DNA from: CAYNLG01 sp964397995
GTDB taxonomy: Bacteria; Planctomycetota; Phycisphaerae; FEN-1346
Assembly: GCA_964397995.1 (NCBI GenBank)
Contig: CAYNLG010000028.1
Location: forward strand, 1-39,065
DNA: 39,065 nt
Direction: 5' to 3'
In this document: positions 32,999-39,065 of the stretch, piece after piece
Position numbering within the stretch: position 1 is the stretch's first letter
Layout of the letters: every line of letters begins with the position of its first letter
Translations under genes and position numbers: made by a program
The notes under the pieces: generated by a model
What the model saw: only the letters and a program-made list of their open reading frames with translations
The model's database searches: none
What the model was told of the DNA's origin: nothing

Positions 32999-34030
32999 TC
33001 AGTTGCGGAGGCGCACCAACGCCCGCCGCGCCCGTTCCGCCCCCGTCGTGTCGGCATAGCCCTGGACCGCCTCGGTATAGACGGCCCGGATTTCGCTGCC
33101 GGGCATGTTGGCGGCCTCCATGGCCTGCCCCGCCCGCCAGAGGGCGTCCGCCGTGAGGGCCGGATTCGTTCTCGGATACAGAATCGGCAGCCGCATGAAC
33201 TCCACGGCCGCCTTCGCGTGCTCGCCCTGGCCGGCGAAGATGCGTCCGGCCTCGTACACCAGCCGCGGCGCCGCCGCCGGCAACTCCTGCCGCGCCTCGG
33301 CCAGCCGCGCCGCCGCCTCGTCGTACTGCTTCGCCTCGACCAGAAGGTCGATCACCTTCACCAGCGCCCACTGCCGCGTCTGCGGGTTCGGGCTCCCCAG
33401 CGCCTGTCGCACGATCGGCAACACCTGCTCCGGCGTCCCGACCTCCAGCAGCAGCGCGAGGCGCAGCCGCTGGAGTTCGGCGGCGTAGGGCTTGCCTTGG
33501 GCGCCCTGGAGGGCCGCCTCCACCTTCCTGAGCATCGCCCGGTTCTTCGCGTCCTCGCCCGCCTTCGGCGCCGGCAGCGACAGGCCCTGGACGAGTTCCG
33601 GCTGGTCCTTCGCCAGCGACAGGTACGCCTCCAACGCCTCGGCGGCGCGCCCCGAGTCGGCGTACAGCTTCAGCAGGCGGCTCTGGAGGAGCACCCGCAT
33701 CCACGTCGGCACGCCTTCGCGGATCAAAGCCGCATACAGGCCTTCGGCCTTCTTGAACGCCTCGGCGGCGCCCGGCCCGCCGGCCAGGCCCTTGTCGTAG
33801 GCGTCCTCGGCCTCCGCCAGCTTCGGGTACTTGTCCACCCGGATGGAGGCGATGTCCCCGAGGGGGATCCGCAGCGTCGTCCCCTTCGCCTTGATCTCCA
33901 ACCCGTCCGGCGTCAGGCCCGTAATCGTCCCGGAGTGCCCGATCCCGCTCCGCATCCGGATGCGGTCGGCCCGGGCGGCCGGGGCGGCCACCAGCACGGC
34001 CAGCATCGCCATGAGCAGCAGTCGTTTCAT
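32999..34030 (-). CDS. secreted TPR protein with an N-terminal Sm/SH3-like segment
   Basis: 343 residues. Signal peptide to ~21 (MKRLLLMAMLAVLVAAPAARA). Residues 24-68 (MRSGIGHSGTITGLTPDG, IKAKGTTLRIPLGDIASIRVD) form a small beta-barrel-like strand set of the kind often seen at the start of planctomycete exported proteins. Helical TPR-like repeats follow from ~72: AEDAYDKGLAGGPGAAEAFKK, LLKLYADSGRAAEALEAYLSL, VKVIDLLVEAKQYDEAAARLAEA and ALWRAGQAMEAANMPGSEIRA. Its start ATG overlaps the stop of the vWA gene (TGATG), so the two are translationally coupled and probably work together. Exported; role unknown. Confidence 0.82.
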   Translation of the reverse strand: MKRLLLMAMLAVLVAAPAARADRIRMRSGIGHSGTITGLTPDGLEIKAKGTTLRIPLGDIASIRVDKYPKLAEAEDAYDKGLAGGPGAAEAFKKAEGLYAALIREGVPTWMRVLLQSRLLKLYADSGRAAEALEAYLSLAKDQPELVQGLSLPAPKAGEDAKNRAMLRKVEAALQGAQGKPYAAELQRLRLALLLEVGTPEQVLPIVRQALGSPNPQTRQWALVKVIDLLVEAKQYDEAAARLAEARQELPAAAPRLVYEAGRIFAGQGEHAKAAVEFMRLPILYPRTNPALTADALWRAGQAMEAANMPGSEIRAVYTEAVQGYADTTGAERARRALVRLRN

Positions 34031-35166
34031 CAGCGCACCAGCGTGGCCAGGTCCTTCTCGGCCACGAACTTGTAGCTCCCGTTGTTCTGGTCGGAGATCT
34101 GCTTCAGGACCTCTTCCCCGATGTCGTAGAGGAAGCCGATCGTGTGGACCGTCACCTTCTGCCCCGCGTTCAGCCGCTGGACCAGGCCCACGATGGCCTT
34201 GTCGAACTCGCCGTCGGTCAGGAGGTAGATGAGCTCCGGCTTGACGGCGAACGCCCGCTCCAGCGCCACCGACGGGTCCGTCTGCCCGTGGGCCACGATG
34301 CCGTCGATGAACTCGAAGGCCATCTGCTTGTTGCGGTCGGTGGCGGCCACGAGGCGCCGGGTGGGCATCTCGACGGGCGGTCCCGAGGAGTAGAAGATGA
34401 GGTGGAATTCCTTGTCGTCCAGCAACTCGCCGATCGACCGCTTCAGCTCGAACTTCACGAAGTCGATCGAGTCGGTCATGCTGCCGGACCGGTCGACGAC
34501 ATAGACGATCTTGCTGGCCTCGTCGCCGCCCGCCCCGAAGAACCCGCCCGAGCCGCGCCCCGAGCCCGTGCCCAAGCCCTCAAAGCCGCCCAGTTCCTTC
34601 CCGCCGCCGCCCACGCCGATCACGCTCAGGACCTCGAGCTTGTTGGCGGCCACGTCCGGGAAGGGGTTCTGCATGTGCTTGACGATACTGTGCGGCCGGG
34701 GGATCATCTTGCCGCGGCTGGGCTGGTCGTCCTCGGCGGGGGCCTTCTTGCGGCGGCGCTGGGTCTTGCGCTTCTGCTCGGTCACCACCGCCGTGTCGTA
34801 CTTGAACGACTCCTGCGGCTTGTAGGTCTGCCAGGCGGCAAAGGCCGTGAGGATGATGACGGCGACGTGCAGGACGACGCTGGTGCCCCAGCTCGGGAGG
34901 TAGAGAGCCAGCCAACTCATCATCGTGTCGGTGGCGGTCTCTTCCTCTTCGCCCTCTTCGTCCTCCTCGGCGGCGTCCTCCTCCGGGAGGACCTCGGCCA
35001 CGGGGGCCGCGGCCGCCACCGGCTCGGCCACCCCCGGCGCCGTCGGCCGCGCGTCCGCCGGAATCTCCGTCGTCTGCCCGCAATGGGGGCAGGCCACCTC
35101 GTCGCCCGGCGCGCCGTCCAGCGTCAGCCGTTTGCCGCACTTCGAACACTGAAATCGCAAGGCCAT
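34030..35166 (-). CDS. zinc ribbon, TonB/TolA-like transmembrane helix and vWA domain protein, first gene of the ExbB/ExbD operon
   Basis: 378 residues from the ATG at 35166 (GGAGGA six bases upstream). Domains in order: (1) an MJ0042-like zinc ribbon with CxxC at 7/10 and 26/29, (2) a Pro/Ala then strongly acidic linker, 40-80, (3) one transmembrane helix at ~92-112 containing SVVLHVAVIIL with Ser96 and His100, the S-x3-H motif also found in TonB and TolA helices, (4) a basic/polar linker, 115-165, (5) a Gly-rich segment, 184-214, and (6) a vWA domain, 219-378, with an intact MIDAS: DRSGSM (225-230), Thr296 and TDG with Asp318. The zinc ribbon would be cytoplasmic and the vWA periplasmic. 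This arrangement suggests energy coupling to ExbB/ExbD in place of TonB. Inference; no direct precedent recalled. Confidence 0.85.
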   Translation of the reverse strand: MALRFQCSKCGKRLTLDGAPGDEVACPHCGQTTEIPADARPTAPGVAEPVAAAAPVAEVLPEEDAAEEDEEGEEEETATDTMMSWLALYLPSWGTSVVLHVAVIILTAFAAWQTYKPQESFKYDTAVVTEQKRKTQRRRKKAPAEDDQPSRGKMIPRPHSIVKHMQNPFPDVAANKLEVLSVIGVGGGGKELGGFEGLGTGSGRGSGGFFGAGGDEASKIVYVVDRSGSMTDSIDFVKFELKRSIGELLDDKEFHLIFYSSGPPVEMPTRRLVAATDRNKQMAFEFIDGIVAHGQTDPSVALERAFAVKPELIYLLTDGEFDKAIVGLVQRLNAGQKVTVHTIGFLYDIGEEVLKQISDQNNGSYKFVAEKDLATLVR

Positions 35167-35206
35167 CTGCGTTCCTCCACCGTGGCCGGGGTCGGCCAAG
35201 CGGCCC

Positions 35207-35235
35207 ATCTTGGCACCAACCGGCGACGCTGTCAA
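35207..35235 (-). promoter_or_regulatory. promoter of the vWA-ExbB-ExbD operon
   Basis: Minus strand TTGACA (35235-35230, perfect -35), 17-base spacer, CAAGAT (35212-35207). Predicted start about 34 bases before the ATG at 35166. One of the strongest -35 boxes in the window. Confidence 0.5.
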
Positions 35236-35390
35236 CCGATTCCGCGCCGCCGAGGGACACCGCTGCCGCCCCCGTTCCTCACCGTAACGTACGGGTGAAG
35301 CCCGCCCTCGTTTGAGAAAAAATCAAGGCGCCCGTGACGCCCGCCCGATGTAGCCCGTATTCCGCCGCCAGCCACGACCTGAGGTTTCGC

Positions 35391-35419
35391 TTGACTTCAT
35401 CGGCAACCGCATCAAGACT
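35391..35419 (+). promoter_or_regulatory. promoter of the lipoprotein gene at 35481
   Basis: TTGACT (35391-35396, 5 of 6), 17-base spacer, AAGACT (35414-35419). Predicted start near 35426, leader of about 55 bases. Confidence 0.43.
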
Positions 35420-35480
35420 GGAAGCGTCCGGCCGTGCCGGCAGGCTGACCCGTCCGACGCACCCGAAACAGGAGACCGCA

Positions 35481-36239
35481 ATGAAGACGTCCCTATCCGC
35501 CGTGCTGGCCCTCGCGCTGGTGGTTGCCGGTTGCCGGGGCGCCGCCGACAGCGGCAAGTCCGAGACCGAGGCCCAGTTCGAGGCCCTCTACCGCCAGTAC
35601 GCCCAGAGCTTCCACGAGAAGATGTTCGACGCCTCGCCCCAGACGCCCATGCAGTCCGTCCGGGCCGAAAGCCTCCGCCTCTGGAACGACACCTTCGCCG
35701 ACCACCTCGACGTCCTCCAGGCCCGCCAGGAACAGATCCTCGGCGAACTCAGCCAGGCCCAGCCCGTCGACATGGCCGTCTATGACGCCATCGCCGAGGG
35801 CAATCGCGACGAGGCCGAGGAGCCCGAGGGCGCCGTCCTGAAGCAGTTCCTCTGGAGCCCCGTCCGCGCCGCCCAGTACCAGCTCGCCACCTGGCTCCCG
35901 CGCATCATGGACCAGCAGATGCTCCGCAAACGCATCGTCCTGACCCGCGAGGTGCCCGTCCTGTGGCAGGCCCTGGACAAGGACCCCGGGCGGCCGACGC
36001 TGCTCCAGCGCCAGGGGCCCCTCGTCTACGTCGTCGAGCTCGAACGCCGCACCGACCACTACGTCGCCACGCGCATCCGCGTCCTCGCGCCCAAGGCCAT
36101 GGTCAAGGTCCGCCCGCCGGAGGGCGGCGGGGAAGGCGCCGGCACGGAAGGCGAAGGCACCGACACCCCCGCCCCGCCCGACGGGGGCGCCGAGGAGGTG
36201 CCCGAGACCGGCATGGGCGACGAGTCGCCCGCCGGCTGA
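35481..36239 (+). CDS. putative lipoprotein of unknown function
   Basis: 252 residues from the ATG at 35481 (GGAG eight bases upstream region, AACAGGAGACCGCA before it). Lipoprotein signal with VVAGC and Cys18. The mature part is helical and charged in the first two thirds (AQFEALYRQYAQSFHEKMF, ADHLDVLQARQEQILGELSQ), then a mixed segment with LVYVVELERRTDHYVATRIRV, shown here as the strand pair VYVVELERR and YVATRIRVLAPKA, and a long Pro/Gly/Glu-rich tail (from ~205). No family recognised. Frame use upstream of 35481 is not coding. A good terminator hairpin follows the stop. Confidence 0.75.
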   Translation: MKTSLSAVLALALVVAGCRGAADSGKSETEAQFEALYRQYAQSFHEKMFDASPQTPMQSVRAESLRLWNDTFADHLDVLQARQEQILGELSQAQPVDMAVYDAIAEGNRDEAEEPEGAVLKQFLWSPVRAAQYQLATWLPRIMDQQMLRKRIVLTREVPVLWQALDKDPGRPTLLQRQGPLVYVVELERRTDHYVATRIRVLAPKAMVKVRPPEGGGEGAGTEGEGTDTPAPPDGGAEEVPETGMGDESPAG

Positions 36240-36266
36240 GCGCGGCCCGCACGCTGACCCGCACGC

Positions 36267-36303
36267 GCGAGCGCCCCGGTCCTGCCGGGGCGCTCGCATC
36301 TTT
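36267..36303 (+). terminator. intrinsic terminator after the lipoprotein gene
   Basis: A perfect 13-base stem: GCGAGCGCCCCGG (36267-36279) pairs with 36285-36297 around the loop TCCTG, followed by ATCTTT. It is 28 bases after the stop and isolates the ribulokinase gene as a new unit. Confidence 0.75.
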
Positions 36304-36354
36304 GCGCCGCGACCGCGACCCGTCGCACCGGCCCCCAGTACGCCCAACTTTCGC

Positions 36355-36383
36355 TTGCCCCCCGGCACCCGCCGTGGCACAAG
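36355..36383 (+). promoter_or_regulatory. possible promoter of the ribulokinase gene
   Basis: TTGCCC (36355-36360), 17-base spacer, CACAAG (36378-36383). Weak hexamers; listed because the spacing matches the other promoters and a terminator lies just upstream. Confidence 0.25.
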
Positions 36384-36447
36384 AGGCGCGGCGGCAGCAC
36401 GGCCCGCGGGCACGTCCTCACGAACGCAGATGCGAAGGAGCCGCTCC

Positions 36448-38139
36448 ATGGCCGACCCCACGTTCGCCCTCGGCATCGACTTCGGCACCGAAAGCGGCCG
36501 CGCCGTCCTCGTCGACTGCGCCTCCGGCCGGGAAGTCGCCTCCGCCGTCCACGACTACGCCGGGGGCGTCATCACCGGCGCCCTGCCCGGCGGCGGCACG
36601 CCCCTGCCCGACCCCGACTGGGCCCTCCAGGACCCCCGCGACTACCTCGCCGTCCTCGAAACGACCATCCCCGCCTGCCTCAAAGACGCCGGCGCCCGGC
36701 CCGACCAGGTCATCGGCCTCGGCACCGACTTCACCGCCTGCACCATGCTGCCGGTGGCGGCCGACGGCACCCCGCTGTGCACTCTCGACGCCTGGCGCGA
36801 CCGCCCCCACGCCTGGGTCAAGCTCTGGAAACACCACGCCGCCCAGCCCGAGGCCGACCGCATCAACGCCCTCGCCCGGGAGCGCGGCGAGGGGTGGCTG
36901 GACCGGTACGGCGGCAAGATTTCCAGCGAATGGTTCTTCCCGAAGGCCCTTCAGATTCTCGACGAGGCCCCGGAGGTCTACGCCGCCGCCGACCGCCTCA
37001 TCGAGGCCGCCGACTGGATCGTCTGGCAACTGGCCGGCCGCGAGACCCGCAACGCCTGCACCGCCGGCTACAAGGCCATCTGGTCGAAGCGCGACGGCTT
37101 CCCCGGCCGCGACTTCTTCGCCGCCCTGCACCCGGACTTCGCCGACGTCGTCGACGCCAAGCTGAGCCGCGACATCCTGCCTCTCGGCGCCAAGGCCGGC
37201 GAACTGACCCCCGCCATGGCCGACCGCCTGGGTCTCGCCCCCGGCACGGCCGTCGCCGTCGGCAACGTCGACGCCCACGTCGCCGTCCCCGCCTGTGCCG
37301 TCACCGGCACCGGCCACATGGTCATGATCATGGGCACCAGCATCTGCCACATGGTGTGCGGCACGGAGGAGAAACACGTGCCGGGCCAGTGCGGCGTGGT
37401 GGAGGACGGCATCCTGCCGGGCCTGCACGGCTTCGAGGCCGGCCAGTCTGCCGTCGGCGACATCTTCGCCTGGTTCGTCCGCACCGCGGCCGGCGTCGCC
37501 CTGGAGGCCGAGGCCGAGGAGCGGGCCATGACCGTCCACGAACTCCTCACCGAAAAGGCCGCCGCCTGCCGCCCCGGCCAGACCGGCCTCCTGGCGCTGG
37601 ACTGGTGGAACGGGAACCGCAGCGTCCTGGTCGACGCCGACCTGTCGGGCCTGGTGGTGGGCCTGCACCTCGGCACCCGCCCGGAGGAGATCTACCGGGC
37701 CCTGATCGAGGCCACCGCCTTCGGCACCTACACCATCATCCGGGCCTTCGAGGAGCGCGGCGTGGGGGTCGAGGCGATCACCTGCTGCGGCGGGTTGCCC
37801 GAGCGGAACCCCCTGCTGATGCAGATCTACGCCGACGTCTCCGGCCGCACCCTCCGTGTCGCCAAGAGCGCCCAGACCTGCGCCCTCGGCAGCGCCATGC
37901 ACGGGGCCGTGGCCGCCGGGGCGGCGCGCGGCGGCTTCGCGACCATCCAGGACGCCGCCGACGCCATGGCCGGCGTCCGCGACGAGGCCTTCACGCCCGA
38001 CCCCGACGCCCACGCCGTCTACCAGGACCTTTACGCCGAGTACGCCCGCCTGCACGACCTGTTCGGGCGCGGCGCGGAGGACGTGATGAAACGCCTGAAG
38101 GCGCTGAAGGCGCGGGTGCGGGCCGCCGCCGAGGACTGA
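36448..38139 (+). CDS. araB: ribulokinase (FGGY family carbohydrate kinase)
   Basis: 563 residues from the ATG at 36448, which has GAAGGAG seven bases upstream. Phosphorylates L-ribulose (and often other 2-ketopentoses) with ATP to ribulose 5-phosphate, EC 2.7.1.16. Seen: the phosphate-1 loop DFGTESGRAVLVD (11-23), GTDFTACTMLPV (~92-103), and the stretch KLWKHHAAQPEADRIN (~125-140) with the K-x-W-K/x-H-x-A pattern characteristic of ribulokinase rather than xylulokinase. VGNVDAHVAVPACAV (271-285) and GGLPERNPLLMQIYADVSG (~450) are the C-terminal FGGY domain marks. Length is normal for AraB. No araA, araD or araF-type genes lie in the window, so the pathway is split. Cytoplasmic. In this context it would process pentoses from xylan or arabinan. 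Confidence 0.92.
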   Translation: MADPTFALGIDFGTESGRAVLVDCASGREVASAVHDYAGGVITGALPGGGTPLPDPDWALQDPRDYLAVLETTIPACLKDAGARPDQVIGLGTDFTACTMLPVAADGTPLCTLDAWRDRPHAWVKLWKHHAAQPEADRINALARERGEGWLDRYGGKISSEWFFPKALQILDEAPEVYAAADRLIEAADWIVWQLAGRETRNACTAGYKAIWSKRDGFPGRDFFAALHPDFADVVDAKLSRDILPLGAKAGELTPAMADRLGLAPGTAVAVGNVDAHVAVPACAVTGTGHMVMIMGTSICHMVCGTEEKHVPGQCGVVEDGILPGLHGFEAGQSAVGDIFAWFVRTAAGVALEAEAEERAMTVHELLTEKAAACRPGQTGLLALDWWNGNRSVLVDADLSGLVVGLHLGTRPEEIYRALIEATAFGTYTIIRAFEERGVGVEAITCCGGLPERNPLLMQIYADVSGRTLRVAKSAQTCALGSAMHGAVAAGAARGGFATIQDAADAMAGVRDEAFTPDPDAHAVYQDLYAEYARLHDLFGRGAEDVMKRLKALKARVRAAAED

Positions 38140-38168
38140 CAGCGGGGCGCCCCCCTGTCGATAGGCTC

Positions 38169-38197
38169 TTGCCTCCCGCGCCCCCGCGCGGTAGAAC
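38169..38197 (+). promoter_or_regulatory. probable promoter of the LeuB-type dehydrogenase gene
   Basis: TTGCCT (38169-38174), 17-base spacer, TAGAAC (38192-38197, 4 of 6). The leader would be about 30 bases, ending in GGAG nine bases before the ATG at 38234. Confidence 0.38.
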
Positions 38198-38233
38198 CCT
38201 CCCTCCCATTCACGAACCCAGGAGACGCACGCG

Positions 38234-39065
38234 ATGGCCAAGCACACGATCGCCGTCCTCGGCGGCGACGGCACCGGGCCTGAAGTCGTTGCCGAGGCCC
38301 TCAAGGTCCTCCACGCCGCCGCCGAGACCTTCGGCTTCCAGTACGAGACCCGGGACTTCGACTACGGCGGCGACCGGTACCTCGCCATGGGCGGCGACCC
38401 GGCCACCCCCTCCATCCCGCCCATCACCGACGAGGAGGTCCAGCGGCTGAAGGCCTTCGACGCCATCCTCCTCGGCGCCGTCGGCCACCCGAAGGTCGCT
38501 CCCGGCATCCTCGAAAAGGGCCTCCTGCTGAAGCTCCGCTTCGACCTCGACCAGTACATCAACCTGCGTCCCGTGAAGCTGTACCCCGGCGTCGAGACGC
38601 CCCTGGCCGACACCGCCCCCGACGACGTCCAGTTCGACATCGTCCGCGAGAACACCGAGGGCCTCTACACCGGCATGGGCGGCGCCACCTACAAGGGCAC
38701 CCCCCACGAGGTCGCCACCCAGGTCATGTGCAACACGCGGCGCGGCGTCGAGCGGGCCGTCCGCTACGCCTTCGAGCTCTGCCAGAAGCGCCAGGACAAG
38801 GGCCTCCTGACCCTCGTCGCCAAGACCAACGTCCTCACCTACGCCCACGACCTCTGGTTCCGCACCTTCATGGAGGTCGGCGAGGAATACCCCGACATCG
38901 AGAAGGACTACAACCACGTCGACGCCTGCTGCATGTGGATGGTCAAGAACCCCGAGTACTACGACACCCTCGTCGTCTGCAACATGTTCGGCGACATCAT
39001 CACCGACCTCGGCGCCATGATCCAGGGCGGCATGGGCATCGCCGCCGGCGGCAACATCAACCCCG
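38234..39065 (+). CDS. leuB: isocitrate/isopropylmalate dehydrogenase family protein, probably 3-isopropylmalate dehydrogenase (3' end outside window)
   Basis: The first 277 codons; the stop lies beyond the right edge. Opens MAKHTIAVLGGDGTGPEVV, the usual start of the family, and continues with ILLGAVGHPKVAPG (~77-90), LRFDLDQYINLRPVKLYPGV (~98-117) with the substrate Arg residues, RENTEGLYTG (~136-145), KTNVLTYAHDLW (~197-208) with the catalytic Lys, and NMFGDIITDLGAMIQGGMG (~251-269) with the Asp pair that binds Mg2+. It oxidises and decarboxylates a 2-hydroxyacid with NAD. LeuB is the best guess from the NLRPVKLYPG pattern, but isocitrate, tartrate or homoisocitrate dehydrogenases share these marks, and the missing C-terminus holds the NAD-specificity part. 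No other leu genes are visible. Confidence 0.85.
   Translation, partial: MAKHTIAVLGGDGTGPEVVAEALKVLHAAAETFGFQYETRDFDYGGDRYLAMGGDPATPSIPPITDEEVQRLKAFDAILLGAVGHPKVAPGILEKGLLLKLRFDLDQYINLRPVKLYPGVETPLADTAPDDVQFDIVRENTEGLYTGMGGATYKGTPHEVATQVMCNTRRGVERAVRYAFELCQKRQDKGLLTLVAKTNVLTYAHDLWFRTFMEVGEEYPDIEKDYNHVDACCMWMVKNPEYYDTLVVCNMFGDIITDLGAMIQGGMGIAAGGNINP

Larger units (their letters stand above)
35167..35480. other. divergent intergenic region of 314 bases with two opposed promoters
   Basis: Lies between the vWA operon (minus) and the lipoprotein gene (plus). Holds the two promoter-like sequences listed separately (35207-35235 minus, 35391-35419 plus). No gene recognised: open frames in it are short and without ribosome sites. 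Confidence 0.5.

Noticed and set aside
35279..35557. Small minus-strand frame across the divergent promoter region
   Set aside because: Overlaps the signal peptide of the lipoprotein gene and two promoter-like sequences, and has no ribosome site.

Overview
The window is very GC-rich and densely coded, with 33 protein genes and no rRNA, tRNA, CRISPR array or insertion sequence that I can recognise. It most likely comes from a planctomycete (Planctomycetota). The signs are secreted PQQ-type beta-propellers that open with a WPQWRGP-like motif, an MJ0042-like zinc ribbon fused to a von Willebrand A (vWA) domain, an ExbB/ExbD/TPR cluster, and many secreted proteins of no known family. This placement is inference from gene content; there is no marker gene here.

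Layout. 1-689: the tail of a HEAT-repeat protein. 696-6617 (minus): PQQ-like propeller, GH10 xylanase and two tandem paralogous secreted proteins. 6809-8635 (minus): a second propeller protein. 9004-12896 (minus): lipoprotein cyclophilin followed by a CUT1 sugar ABC importer (binding protein and two permeases, no ATPase here). 13086-14591 (plus): GH4 glycosidase. 14599-16619 (minus): Na/Pi cotransporter and a PhoU-like protein. 16754-19981 (minus): heparinase II/III-like protein and a stand-alone CBM48 protein. 20143-23605 (minus): TRAP transporter (DctP, DctQ, DctM) followed by a universal stress protein. 23778-27205: coiled-coil protein, unknown secreted protein, secreted alpha/beta hydrolase and small membrane protein. 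27447-28127: unknown lipoprotein. 28218-35166 (minus): a six-gene envelope operon. 35481-39065 (plus): lipoprotein, ribulokinase and a LeuB-type dehydrogenase cut by the window edge.

Functionally the window suggests a scavenger of plant or algal polysaccharide: a xylanase, a GH4 enzyme whose CHGV motif points to alpha-glucuronidase, a uronate-polysaccharide lyase-like protein, ABC and TRAP uptake systems (TRAP often imports organic acids and uronates), and ribulokinase for pentoses.

The most interesting locus is 28218-35166. Its first gene encodes a cytoplasmic zinc ribbon, an acidic linker, one transmembrane helix carrying the S-x3-H motif of TonB and TolA, and a vWA domain placed outside the membrane. 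It is followed by a TPR protein, ExbB/TolQ, two ExbD/TolR proteins and a 950-residue TPR protein. I propose a proton-motive-force-driven system in which a vWA protein takes the place of TonB/TolA. Many gene starts are preceded by a TTG-type -35 box and an exact 17-base spacer, which suggests a common housekeeping promoter form.
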